A stretch of 64,000 nucleotides of DNA from Pseudeuparius sepicola (Eukaryota; Arthropoda; Insecta; Coleoptera; Anthribidae): positions 60,116,915 to 60,180,914 of the forward strand of contig OY987300.1 of assembly GCA_963920635.1 (NCBI GenBank), written 5' to 3'. The position numbers and the translations under genes were made by a program. Shown in pieces: positions 11,430 to 21,189 of the stretch. Below the pieces are notes generated by a model. The model worked only from the letters and a program-made list of their open reading frames with translations, ran no database searches and had not been told where the DNA came from. Numbering within the stretch: the first letter of the stretch is position 1; each line of letters begins with the position of its first letter.

Positions 11430-11750
11430 CCCAGATAGGTATCGTTCGGGCTTCTGCAGGTACTCGCAGCACAAATTAAGGCATTGCGGATCCCCTCAAA
11501 AATTGTAAGAGGCGCAAAAAATACGCGAGGTAGTGCGAAAAAGGTGGAACACTGACCAACACCGCTAATGGAGACATGTGTTTCGCCCTCAAAAAGTATA
11601 ATTAAAATATAAGCGGGGATTGGGAAACACATTGTGCCCACAAAAAGAATTCTTCGGTTGAGTAGGGTTTCGTGCCGGACATGGAGCAAAAAATAATGCG
11701 ATAAATTAGCCGGATTAGACTGGAAATGCAAATTGTGCTAATGCGGAAGT
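11430..11750. repeat. Dispersed repeat, copy 2 of 2
   Basis: Diverged copy of 2,700-2,995, recognised by GGTGGAACACTGACC, the TATAATTAAAATATAAGCG phrase and AATAATGCGATAAATTA. The 131-aa minus-strand open frame across it has no recognisable domain and no counterpart in copy 1. Confidence 0.45.
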
Positions 11751-12091
11751 GTACAGAGTGATGGCGGCATAAAAAATATAAGTTCATTTAAGAAATGCAC
11801 CTAAACACGCCAAATAGAAGTATTTGTGTTGTTGTTGTCCACACTTTTGTAAATTCGTCCTGGCATTCCATAAATAATTCATAAATTTCAATATCCGTAA
11901 CGTTATCGATCTATGCTTCCGCCGGTACAGCTTTAATATCTAGAACACAATATGAGCAAACCCTCTTCATTCCATACACATTTCATAAGCCATAATAATC
12001 GATTAAATTTTAATGCGGCTTCCGGATATCATAATTCTTACAGGCAATATTTATGCATCTTGCGTATAAATGGAGCTTCCCTTTCTATATA

Positions 12092-12300
12092 CAGGGTGGA
12101 ACAGAAAGCAGTTGCAAATATATACTTCTAAAGTAAATAACTAATATTGTATTTTAAATCCCACTTTATTTTTATGAAATCAAATTGAAAAAAAAAGAAT
12201 AAAGTAATCCTAATCCATGGCGTCTTGTGGCAATTTTCTGCCATCTTGAGAAATAAAATAAAACAAATTAATAGATGCAATTAATTCCCATGTCACCCTG
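12092..12300. mobile_element. 209-bp CAGGGTG MITE
   Basis: It starts CAGGGTGGAAC, ends CACCCTG, and is flanked by TA on both sides. Only the outer ~8 bp are inverted repeats; the interior is AT-rich and non-coding. Confidence 0.55.
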
Positions 12301-13136
12301 TACACTGGTCGGTAAAAAGTGGCAGTAAATGGGAGAATTTTGTATTTATGGAGGCTATATTGAAAGTTTTTTGTTTGATGGAAAAGTCATAAAATGGCAA
12401 CACTCTTGAAAAGATAAGTATCGTAAACTAAATTTGAAAAATTAAAATTCAATTTTAATCTATTGTGGCTAATTTCATCAGTTATGTATTTCGAATAGAG
12501 ACAAATTTTTGTTTAATAATATTTAAAATTTTTCTTGATAATTTTAAGCAAGTCTATAAAACTGAAGGAGGGAGACTTATGTTAGGTCACGATTTCTATT
12601 TTTTTCGCAACTGTACCTAGTCTGGGTGTTTTTTGAAAAAAAAACCATTGCCTTCTCCTATACGTCACTTCCCCTTGAAAATGTACCTACTTCTTCTACT
12701 TATACAAATCACGTTGGTTTATGGTTCGTTCTAAGGGTTTTGTATCTATAAATTAGATGTCCAGCGTAGTATGTGAAGTTAGAGCCCTCTATGCCTTTTG
12801 CAAGTGCTTGCGTTCGCTCTCCTTTGGGAAACAACTTTCCCAAAGTTTCCCCAGCATCGCAAACTATATAGTAATTTTCGAAGAATCTTATACAAGGAAG
12901 CTAAAATTTCCATCGACTTTAACTTCTCTGACATAGATTAGATTTTACTGTGAATTGAAACTTTATAGCTTACATCATACTGATGTAATGTAAGTATACT
13001 TATCAAATAATTCTGCAACAGAAGACTCTTTACTGGCAACAACTGTCAAATGGATTCCAACATATGACTCAAAAAATAAATACCCAGCAGTTATTTTTAA
13101 GTACCTAGGTAAATAATACTTTTCTGGAATTATATA
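12301..13136. other. No recognisable gene
   Basis: AT-rich, no long open frame, no terminal repeats. A locally GC-richer patch at 12,780-12,860 contains several GCTTGCG/AACTTTCCCAAAG words without clear structure. Confidence 0.4.
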
Positions 13137-13999
13137 GACCGGGAGATAGTGACAGATTTTTGGACGTGATTTTACTCAGTATGCCTTGCAAAGGGCATTA
13201 TGTGGCCCATATTCTCACAATAGTAAGGTATGAATCAGAGAGTCATCCTGGGTTCTTCATGTGAAAAAGTGGGTTTTCAATTATTCGAAAAATATGCGTT
13301 TTGATATGATTTTATACAGGCTGCCATGTGTTTTATAATGAAGTTCAAAATGAAAATTCCTCGGAAAAAAAAAATAGGCATACCGTTAGGGTGGGTCCAA
13401 AGGGCTATTATTGCCACGTGATCTTGTATTTTAATAATTAATTTTTCCACGTTTCTGAACAGCCTGCCAATGAGAAGTATGCAAGTTCTTATTATGAAAA
13501 TGCTGAAAAAAGGATGGCATACCTTTCGCGCATGTCCAAGTACTGTTTAAATTGAATGTTATTTAATCATTTAAACGAGTTATTCGATGTAAAGTGTACT
13601 TGGACATGCGCAAACGGTATGCCATATTTTTTTCAGCAGTTCCATAACAAGAACTTGCATACTTCTCATTGGCAGCCTGTTCAGAAACGTGGAAAAATTA
13701 ATTATTAAAATACAAGATCACGTGGCAATAATAGCCCTTTGGACCCATCCTAACGGTATGCCTATTTTTTTCCGAGGAATTTTCATTTTGAACTTCATTA
13801 TAAAACACATGGCAGCCTGTATAAAATCATATCAAAACGCATATTTTTCAAATAATTGAAAACAAAGTTTTTCACATGAAGAACCCAGGATGACTCTCTG
13901 ATTCATACCTTATTATTGTGAGAATATGTGCCACATAATGCCCTTTGCAAGGCATACTGTGTAAAATCACGTCCAAAAATCTGTCACTATCTCCCGGTC
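13137..13999. mobile_element. Near-perfect foldback element, ~400-bp arms
   Basis: Arms run from GACCGGGAGATAGTGACAG (left) to its inverse at 13,999, with only scattered differences. The loop is about 50 bp (near 13,545-13,595). The whole unit is a hairpin with almost no unique interior. The target duplication is not clear (TATATA left, CAATAG right). The high arm identity suggests recent arrival or arm conversion. Confidence 0.75.
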
Positions 14000-14604
14000 C
14001 AATAGGTATCTATCAGAAGGTCGATGCGATCTATAGCAGCTATTATGGACGACTTTTTTTTGTCATCAAAAAAGTTGAGTACATGGCCACCTATGAAAAT
14101 TACGACTAAAACTAAAAAAATTACCGTTTTTATACAGTTGTGACTCTTTTATTACTGAATATAGTTTAACATGAAACTTGTTTGCAACAACAACTGTCAC
14201 AATTGAAATATTATATCAGTTTTGAAATACTTATTATGATATAGTTTGTGCTGCCTTGGGATCAAAAATTAAAATTATCTACTTGGAAAAAATTTTCGAT
14301 GGCGTACTTCTATAAAGCTAAATGTCACATGTAATTTGGGACTTGGGATATACCTTTTCCAGTTTTTTCTACATATATTAAATATAAAAATTAGAAAACA
14401 TTATTACTAATGTTGGTTGTGATGTGAGATCTATTAATCCACAAAAATACGTATGCAACAATAGCGTTATGACGTTAGGAATGACCACCCTACGTCGAAA
14501 CGTCGCAAAAGATGTGGGATTAGAAAATTAGAATAGTTGAAGTAGGTATGCAGTAGCTGAAATATTGAAATACTCAAAAAAATTAAATAATGTAAACATT
14601 AGAT
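14000..14604. other. No recognisable gene
   Basis: AT-rich. CCTACGTCGAAACGTCGC at about 14,490 resembles the 3' half of the hammerhead-like motifs found elsewhere in the window, but the CUGAUGA core is missing. Confidence 0.4.
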
Positions 14605-14737
14605 GAAATATTTTGAGGGGGATACTTCAAATCGACAACCTATATGTATCCCTATTTGCTTACAGAAAACGAAATATTTTGAGGGGGATACTTCAAATCG
14701 ACAACCTATATGTCTCCCTACTTGCTTACAGAAAACG
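14605..14737 (+). repeat. 66-bp tandem duplication
   Basis: The unit starting GAAATATTTTGAGGGGG occurs at 14,605 and 14,671, with two visible differences. A 69-aa frame runs through both copies because 66 is a multiple of three; it shows no domain. Confidence 0.85.
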
Positions 14738-14829
14738 AATTCAAAGAAATCGAAGAAGATTATTCTATACTATAATAGGTATACTTGTGTGAAGTTATTG
14801 GGTGGTTCGTGAGACGTGATTTATTTTTG

Positions 14830-15800
14830 ATATATTTATTTATCTATAAGAAAAAACTGTTTTACAGAAAGAATATCCCAATTACAAAGAACCGTACAAT
14901 GAACGACTAAAATTAAAAAATAAACTTACATTAAATTAAATATAACTAAGATCTAAAACAATAACAATAAAATATACAATGTTAAGCAATTACAAACTAT
15001 AGACACAAATATTTTATAATGTAGAAAAACACCTTCTTGAGTTCTTTAACAGGCACTTGGTCGATAAAATGGAGAGAATCTCAGGATATTCGTGCATGGG
15101 GTTGGCAAATAAGACTTGCGTCGACCTTGTAACGACTACATTCCTAACGTTTTAAGTAATTTTGATTCAGGTGTATCGCAATCCTTTGATAAACGCTTGT
15201 AATTCCATAAGTAAGGTACTTCGAAATTCGAAATTCTCGACTACAGCGCGCAATAAAGCCGTTCTCCTTAAATACAATTCTGACTAAATTTTTAACGTGG
15301 CAAAATGTTGTAGGTCTTTTCAGAAGCGTTTTATTGATGTTGTATGTAGTTGAAATGTAAAGTTTTCTTTGTAGAAAAAGCCATAACTTTGCATTTATAG
15401 ACATCGAGAAATTGTTGAGTTTGTTCGCAATACACCACTGGCAAATTAAATTTATATTCCTTTGAATTATTAGGCAGTCTGAGAGATCCTTTATGACAGA
15501 TAACAGCTTGAAATCGTCAGCACAGAGCAAAAAATCAACTGAAAGATTAACGCCAATCATCATTAATCAAAATACTAAATAAGAAAGGACCCAAAACAGG
15601 CCCCTGTGGTACCCCAGATGTTGCAGAATAAACATTTGACTTGAATCCATTCACAACAACATATTGCTAAATAGGACCTAATTAATTGGATCAACCGGAA
15701 ATCAAACCCAAAACCTTCCAACAAAAGCTTCCTAGACATAGACAACGTGTAAGCCAAAGTGGGCGGCCAGAACGGAGCTCCTACTATCGCTTTCACCATA
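14830..15800 (-). pseudogene. 5'-truncated non-LTR retrotransposon (LINE) reverse transcriptase
   Basis: Read on the minus strand, 15,799-15,575 encodes a decayed fingers/palm segment with a GFGFDFRLIQLIRSYL phrase. A GVPQG-type loop follows in a shifted frame near 15,600. The catalytic block appears as LLCADDFKL (usually F/Y-ADD-xK) in the 15,563-15,144 frame, then LNNFSMSINAK, matching the N-x-K region of LINE reverse transcriptases. Several frameshifts separate the blocks and no endonuclease domain is present, so it is dead. The 3' UTR (14,830-15,143) ends in A/T-rich sequence near 14,830. It matches the fragment at 43,470-43,860, so both belong to one family. Jockey/CR1-like class is likely but not proven. 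Confidence 0.75.
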
Positions 15801-16080
15801 GCATGATTCCCTAGCTCCGCTCACAAAAAAAATATATACAGGAGCTTCAATAATTTGGACAGTTATATCGGAGTGTCGAGCCTCGCTCTGCGCATGATTC
15901 TCAACCAAGGACTGGCATCACCGAATCAAGCTTAGTATTTGTTGGACCCTCGGCCATGGCGCACGCAACGGTGGACAAAGAAAAATTAATCAAATGTACT
16001 TGTATCCATTCTCATATACATATTCGAAAAAACGATCCTCATCTTTCCTTAGGTTATTGTCATTATAGAGTTTTAATCAT
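15801..16080. other. No recognisable gene
   Basis: Short mixed-composition stretch between the LINE fragment and the hammerhead-like motif. No terminal repeats seen. Confidence 0.4.
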
Positions 16081-16121
16081 CTCCTGATGATGCTAACTTA
16101 GTTAGCGAAACGCGCGTCGAG
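16081..16121 (+). ncRNA. Hammerhead-ribozyme-like motif
   Basis: In order: CTC (stem I), CTGATGA, one extra T, GCTAAC-TTA-GTTAGC (stem II, six perfect pairs), GAA, A-C-[GCGC]-G-T (stem III, two pairs), C at the cleavage position, then GAG closing stem I. This is the full conserved hammerhead core (CUGANGA, GAA, NUH), except for one extra base between the CUGAUGA box and stem II. A very short stem III is a known feature of hammerheads in Penelope-like elements and retrozymes. Stem I is only three pairs here. Self-cleavage is unproven, and the surrounding DNA shows no intact Penelope ORF. Confidence 0.5.
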
Positions 16122-16934
16122 TGCAAAAACAACGGTATTGGTGTGTGGATTTAAACGTAATAAGAATATTATAGAGATGATGAAACTCTTCATAGTAAAA
16201 ACGATTTTTGTTGAGATTATGTAGGTATCCTTCTTTTTGTGATGGTTTGTAAACGTATCACTTTTTAGCACTTGAATCCGATAGTAATTATTGTCTGTGT
16301 ACCAAGGCATTGAAGTTCAACTTTTTATAACGAATGTGGAATTTAGTTGCCGTTGCCGGGGGCCTGTAAGGCCGAGGCAAATAAACCACTTGAGTTACAA
16401 AAAGGAACTTGAGTGCCTATAGGGACATAATATTGTATATATTTTTTAGGGAAAGTTTTATTAGGCAAAATAATTTAAAGGGGGTCACCCATCTATGAGC
16501 CGACCGCGCGCGCCGTTGATCTATAACCATAGCCGAACGACTAAACTAAACACTGTCTATACTCTATACCTAGACTAGATTAGAAAACAATTTATTAACG
16601 ATTTATATACAGATTATTTAACAAAGTACGTCAATAATAATTAATTATTATTAAGGCTCCTGGTCATTGTGGCACGTGAGAATATAAGCAATATTGTAAA
16701 ACGTATTAAAATTTTATAATAATGAAAGTGATGAAAATAGGAGTAGGAATCTCAAATTGTTATAGGCAACAATTCCGCCATGAGGTTCAAAAATTAAATT
16801 AAATGATTATTGGCCGGGATTTGAATACCTGGCCACAATTTACTGGCGACGGACCCGTCTGACCTTTGGTTTTCAAATCTCGCCAAGGCTATAGAAAAAT
16901 CGTACAATAATAACTTATATATAAACTGCTTGTT
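16122..16934. other. No gene; includes a short dispersed inverted match
   Basis: Bases 16,314-16,349 repeat the end of the 1.0-1.5 kb block in inverted orientation. The remainder is AT-rich, with a GC-rich spot at 16,480-16,530. A 70-aa minus-strand frame beginning at 16,310 has a hydrophobic stretch but no known relative. Confidence 0.4.
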
Positions 16935-17400
16935 TTTAGTACCCCCGGAGCCAAAATCTATTGGGTTCAAAGTAGGAAATCCGGGAGGGCAGGAATCGGT
17001 CCCTCCCCGGCCGATCTATTTGCTTGAAAAGTGATGGTCCAACATTTCTCCAACGTTCCTCGAATAATTGGCGGGTGCCCCATCATGCTGATATCAATTA
17101 TTGAAGAAAATATGGACCTGTTATTCTATTGCCTAATTTTAAAAGGGTTCTCATAATCTCAGCTGTGTACCTAAATTGTGTTGATTGAAGTAAGCTTCAT
17201 CACTCCGCAAGATTCCATCAAAGTTTTCATTCATTTAAAAAATATCTGAATAATCTACAAAATTGTAATCGCGCCTTACTATCTCTGGGATGAAGACATT
17301 GAAATTGATGTAATAGATTTGCTTTTTGCATAATCGAGATTGACGATGATTGTGTTCTAAAATCCGGCCACTTGTTGAAGAAGTTTAATACCAAGAAATA
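16935..17400 (-). pseudogene. Decayed Tc1/mariner-like DDE transposase
   Basis: On the minus strand three blocks typical of an insect DDE transposase family can be read in order, in different frames. The first is a HPRDSKARLQFCRLF-like block near 17,290. The second is ILRSDEAYF with the first catalytic Asp, near 17,200. The third is QHDGAPANYSRNVGEML with the second Asp, near 17,090, followed by IGRGGTDS and a TLNPIDFGS block at about 16,960. These match the usual HDGAPAHFS, W-IGRGGP and SPDLNPLDFFLWG landmarks. Stops and frameshifts are frequent and the third acidic residue region is damaged. No terminal repeats were found. Confidence 0.75.
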
Positions 17401-18666
17401 ATACCAACAGAAAATCGTGGATCAGTAAGGGCCTCATTCGATCGGTAGAACAAAAAATAACCTTTACAAGAAATGTATCAAGAGAAAATTAACATGAATG
17501 GAGGTAATAATTCAAATACCTTACTACGAACTTTTGTTGCAGTGGGAAAATAGGTAGGTGAAGGTTTAAGTCAAATGCCTGGGAACCGAGCTGCAAAAGT
17601 AGTTCACAGTAAAGTGTCCAGCTAGACCAGCTCAGGGGTTCTGTTCGAAAACACAATTAAATTAGGTTAGAACAAAGCGCCACTGGCTTAGGCAACTTGA
17701 GCCAGAAAGTTATCCGTTGTTCTAATAACCCGGCTACAGGCAAGTGACACAATTTACACTGAAAGAAAATAATCAATAACCCAATAAAAATTTTTTTACA
17801 AGCCATATAATATTCAAGACGGGGTACTAGTACAGAAAGGTACGTAAAAGTTTTGTCTTAAGCTCAAGTTCAATACTGACAAAATTACCCTTATAATAGC
17901 TCCGCCCGTAATAATTGTTCTTCTTGTTGACATGTGAGTTTTTGCCTGTCATCTAGTGCAAAAAAGTTCTTCTCTTCTGAAACACCCAACATCCACAAAT
18001 TTAATTCAACTGGTTCTAAAGATCACAATGTCGTTGTGATGAACGAACAATGAACGATAATGGGGTTGGGTACTTATACTATGTGGTCGGAATATAGATC
18101 TGAAAACGACAGTGAAATCTTTCATTGGAAGAAACTCTATGTAAAAAAGTGGTACTCACGTGAGGTGACAATTAATCCCTTTAAAAATGCGGAGTTTCTT
18201 TTAAAACGAGTCTCACCAATCACTGGACTCAGATAAAACTGTTTTACACAACCAGCGACTCTCGGATCATAGGGTAAAAATCACATAGGGTAAAAATCGA
18301 AAAATTCCGGGAGCACTGCTACGTCAACCACCACGCTATTCCCTCGCAAAATGTGACCTGACAATGAAGAACCAAAATCCCCCAGAACTATTAGGACAGC
18401 CAAATCCAAAAATCACCGGCCTACAGATATCTATACACCGTACCGACACTCAATATCAAAGAACGAGTGAAGACAAAGACACCTAGACCGAACAAAAACC
18501 GTCATTTACCAAGCCACTTAGTTTCAATGAACCTACCGTCCGATCAAAGTGGTTCCGCGGGAACCTAAATTACCAAATTCGGCGAAAGTGCCGGTTTAGC
18601 GACATCAATCATAATTCAATCAACCTCGGAAATATATGATTGTTTCTTGGAACATTTTGAACCGTG
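17401..18666. other. No recognisable gene
   Basis: A GC-richer part (18,180-18,650) contains a 16-bp tandem pair (CATAGGGTAAAAATC twice near 18,270) and many CCG/ACC words, but no long open frame. It may be a decayed mobile-element remnant. The class cannot be told. Confidence 0.35.
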
Positions 18667-18895
18667 ACATATATTTATCTGTGTGTTTTACTAGGTACTT
18701 GTCCTAGACTCACTGGGATGACTACGGTTTTCTAGGGTTTTCCGTAGTACTTGAGACATTGCTATCCTAGTTCTATCTCGAAAAGTCCACCCCCAAACCC
18801 CCGCACAAGCATCTGGTTGCTTTTGGGGTAGGTACTTCTAGTTTGGAGTATTGTGAGGGTGAGTATTAAGATTATTAATATTATTATAAAGGAGT
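18667..18895 (+). mobile_element. SINE, 5'-truncated copy
   Basis: Shares body and tail with the copies at 36,985, 50,793 and 55,158: CTCACTGGGAT, GGTTTTCTAGGGTTTTCCG, GCTATCCTAGTT, CCCGCACAAGCAT, TTTGGAGTATTGTGAG, ending in ATT-rich sequence. The tRNA-like head is missing and the GGCAACGAAGAC block is deleted. It lies directly against the LINE fragment that follows. Confidence 0.75.
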
Positions 18896-18899
18896 AAAT

Positions 18900-19333
18900 A
18901 AGGTGAAACAAACAAGATTCATTGCAAATTTATCGGTCGACCTACCTTTGTGCAATAAGAGCCATACCCAACGCTTCATCTTTGTCCTAGGCCCGAAAAT
19001 ATATAATTTATTACCTCAAAACCTAAAACAAATAAATCTTAAAATCTACAAGACCGCCATCAAGATATATTTGATAGAAAACTGGAAAAATATAATTGAG
19101 TCAATGAACTTATGACCCCTGAAAACGATGACGTTATTAGTACCTACCAAAAGTTTTGATACTTTCTGCTTTCTTTTTCTCTTCTCCTTGCTCCCAACTC
19201 CCTAAAGTACTATAAGAACACTATCAATGTTTCTAAGATCTGCTTGCGTTATGCCTGCAAACTTATGTCATACTTGTACAAATTTATGTCTTAGGTCTGA
19301 GATTGGGGACGCATGCAGTACAAGCATAGTTTT
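18900..19333 (+). pseudogene. LINE 3' fragment, split by the giant palindrome (5' part)
   Basis: The 70-aa frame at 18,903-19,115 resembles the C-terminus of LINE reverse-transcriptase ORFs: a GPKIYNLLPQNLK block followed by YKTAIKIYLIENW. It ends in a stop and a 3' UTR that runs to 19,333, where the giant palindrome begins. The sequence appears to resume at 32,694 and end in an A-rich tail near 32,825. There is no upstream coding part; a SINE abuts it. Confidence 0.6.
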
Positions 19334-19365
19334 GTAGTAATACAAAGAGAGTACGGGACCACTTT

Positions 19366-19605
19366 GACCTCAGTTGACCCCTTGATTCTGAGAGTCCCCT
19401 ACGGCCCGAGGTCACGGGAGCAAAGTGGCTACGTCATGCCCGAGGTCACGTGACGTCACCGGATGACCCCAGTTGACCCCTAGATCCTGATAGGTTAACC
19501 TTTGACCTTTGGGCCACGTGTGACCCCCAGTTGACCCCCCCCCCACTCCAACGACGGGGCAACCCCCACTCCAACGGCTTGGTGGGGTGAGGTCTATATA
19601 TTCGT
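19366..19605 (+). promoter_or_regulatory. GC-rich promoter of the left-arm gene pair
   Basis: A TATA box (CTATATAT, 19,594-19,601) lies 71 bp before the start codon. Upstream are three AGTTGACCCC copies, CGAGGTCAC twice, a CACGTGACGTCA combination (E-box fused to CRE, TGACGTCA at 19,451-19,458) and TAACCTTTGACCT (19,496-19,508). On the other strand this last motif is a DR1 pair of AGGTCA-type half-sites, the pattern bound by HNF4/RXR-USP class nuclear receptors. A CCCCACTCCAACG unit is tandemly repeated before the TATA. Receptor binding is inferred only. Confidence 0.6.
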
Positions 19606-19671
19606 GCGCAAGAGCAGTTTTCCCGTTATATACACTTACAATTTCCCACAGTCTGATTTGCCGAGTTCAAA

Positions 19672-19980
19672 ATGCAGTCGTTCCTGAATCACCTGAACAA
19701 GAATTTGATCGTCAAGAAATTCGAAAGCGTTCAAAATATGGACGTGGATGAAAATTTTCAAATCACGAGCGTGGACAAAGTGAACACGCAATACGGAGAG
19801 AAGGTCTACGTAGAGTTCGAAGAATTTAAGACGGTGCTGCCGCAACGATACACGGCCGAGTTTACGCCCCAACGGATCGAAGAAATTAATAGGGATATCG
19901 GTAACGGAAGGAGGTATTACATGAAGAGTCTTGGACCCGTCGGCCGATCTACAAATATCGAATTTATTGTAGAACCATGA
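19672..19980 (+). CDS. 102-aa protein of the giant palindrome (ORF1, left copy)
   Basis: Function unknown. The start lies in CAAAATG, the favoured insect context, 71 bp after a TATA box. It is the first ATG of the likely transcript, and codons are GC-richer than the surroundings. The protein is charged and lacks a signal peptide or membrane segment. Residues 31-50 (ITSVDKVNTQYGEKVYVEFE) suggest two beta strands joined by a turn. VLPQRY follows (55-60), then an amphipathic helix (64-76) and a C-terminal strand (95-100). This beta-barrel-like pattern with a conserved-looking LPxRY could be a small OB-fold nucleic-acid-binding protein; that is inference from pattern. It overlaps ORF2 by four bases (ATGA). 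An identical protein is encoded in the other arm, inverted. Confidence 0.75.
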   Translation: MQSFLNHLNKNLIVKKFESVQNMDVDENFQITSVDKVNTQYGEKVYVEFEEFKTVLPQRYTAEFTPQRIEEINRDIGNGRRYYMKSLGPVGRSTNIEFIVEP

Positions 19981-20099
19981 CGAAGCTGGAGTACAGAAGA
20001 AAACTGCAACAATATTTGAAGAATTTAGAAGCATTGAAATATGAACTTATGTTATATGAAATTAAAATGAAGATAAAACATATTGACTTACACAATTAA
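19977..20099 (+). CDS. 40-aa helical ORF2 overlapping ORF1 by ATGA (left copy)
   Basis: The ATG begins inside the last codons of ORF1 (ATGA: start and stop interlocked), an arrangement used for termination-reinitiation in viral and retroelement mRNAs. The 40 residues are rich in Leu, Lys, Glu and Tyr, without Pro or Gly. Leu/Ile/Met recur every three to four residues (LEYRRKLQQYLKNLEALKYE onward), so a single amphipathic or coiled-coil helix is likely. It ends just before the poly(A) signal, so the transcript would be tightly bicistronic. A 40-codon open frame can arise by chance. The interlocked start and helical composition are the arguments for reality. Confidence 0.5.
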   Translation: MTKLEYRRKLQQYLKNLEALKYELMLYEIKMKIKHIDLHN

Positions 20100-20104
20100 T
20101 TTTT

Positions 20105-20110
20105 AATAAA
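20105..20110 (+). terminator. AATAAA poly(A) signal, left-arm transcript
   Basis: Six bases after the ORF2 stop, followed about 15 bp on by a TTTTGTTGTG-type GU-rich stretch, as expected for a cleavage site near 20,125. Predicted mRNA is about 500 nt. Confidence 0.65.
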
Positions 20111-20240
20111 CGTTTAAAAATCTTTTGTTGTGTTTTTTTATAAGAATCTTTGTGTTGAAGGGAAAACACCTGAAGCATCATATTATAATAAAACTCTCAC
20201 TCTAAGCAATAATATCACTCTATTCCACTGTTATGTGTAT

Positions 20241-20990
20241 ACAGGGTGATTCTTAACTTATACACATAAATTTGGAAAATTGTAGGTTATGTCAAGTAAT
20301 GGCTAATAATGAAAAAAAAAGTCTAATAAAATTTTTATCGATAAGGTCTGCGTTTGTGATCTTATGAACCATAATTTTTAATTTATTTGTGCAAATAAAC
20401 CCCGAATTGTTCAAGTACACAAAATTATAACTCAGCTGTTGCGTCGCATCGGGTTACTCGCTGCGAACGCGTGACCGCATAGTAAATATATAGTAAGAGA
20501 AAACACGTGGAATAGTTCACGACAGACGCCTGCTTTGTTTGGTCGAGCACTCAGCGATTTTGCTGAAACCGCATATAGAACAATAGGCTACAAATTTCAC
20601 CCAATTATCTTCTAAATAAAAAAATCTGAAAAAATTGCAGATAGAATAATAAACGGAAAATTTGGGAAAATCAGCATGTAACGCAAACGATTTAGGCCGG
20701 AATCTTCAACTAGACACGTGGAAATCCGAGGTAGACTCCTTGGTATCAGGAAATGTGATACATTATGGTAAATAAGAAACCACGTGGAACCGTATATGAT
20801 GCGATGTACAACGTAAACAATTAGTACGTCAGGGGCTCGGATTTTCTGCTGATGCAGGTATATCGTGATTTCCAAATATATCTTCTGATCGGCTGATCGG
20901 AAAAAATCCTCATATAGCGCAATCGATTTTGGGGCCACCCCTTGGGGGGGTGGACTTAGTCTACCCCGGGGTGGGTGGGGGGTGGCGGGT
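20241..20990. other. Left-arm spacer, partly missing from right arm
   Basis: Begins with a TACAGGGTGATTC end-like motif (20,239). A mate for it was not found. 20,701-21,017 has no counterpart in the right arm. It includes CACGTGG twice and the GC-rich GGGGTGGGTGGGGGG tract. The 165-aa minus-strand frame spanning it is broken in the other arm and is unlikely to be a gene. Confidence 0.5.
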
Positions 20991-21054
20991 GGGCAACTAC
21001 GTGCCAGGAGGAACGGAGGCCGAAGGCCTCCGTCCGACTGGCATGTAGTTGCCC
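20991..21054. repeat. ~30-bp-stem hairpin, intact only in the left arm
   Basis: GGGCAACTACGTGCCAG pairs with CTGGCATGTAGTTGCCC, and CGGAGGCC with GGCCTCCG, around a GAA apex. The right arm keeps only the second half because its deletion ends near the apex. Confidence 0.8.
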
Positions 21055-21189
21055 GAACAAAATCCACCCTTCCCCCTTGCACGCGTTTCGCGCATGCGCA
21101 GTTCCGCACTTTTGATATCTATGAAAATTCGAAAAATTTTGAAAATTTTTTATTCAAAAAATGTAATTTTAAAAAGGTCCTGATCCTAT

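Noticed and set aside
14465..14510. ACGTCGAAACGTCGC resembling a hammerhead 3' half
   Set aside because: The CUGAUGA box is not recognisable.
19636..20034. 132-aa ORF antisense to ORF1 (and its mirror at 31,994-32,392)
   Set aside because: Shadow of the real gene; promoter, start context and poly(A) signal support the other strand.
20612..21109. 165-aa minus-strand ORF in the left arm
   Set aside because: Antisense to GC-rich hairpin sequence, broken in the right arm by the 317-bp deletion, no domain.
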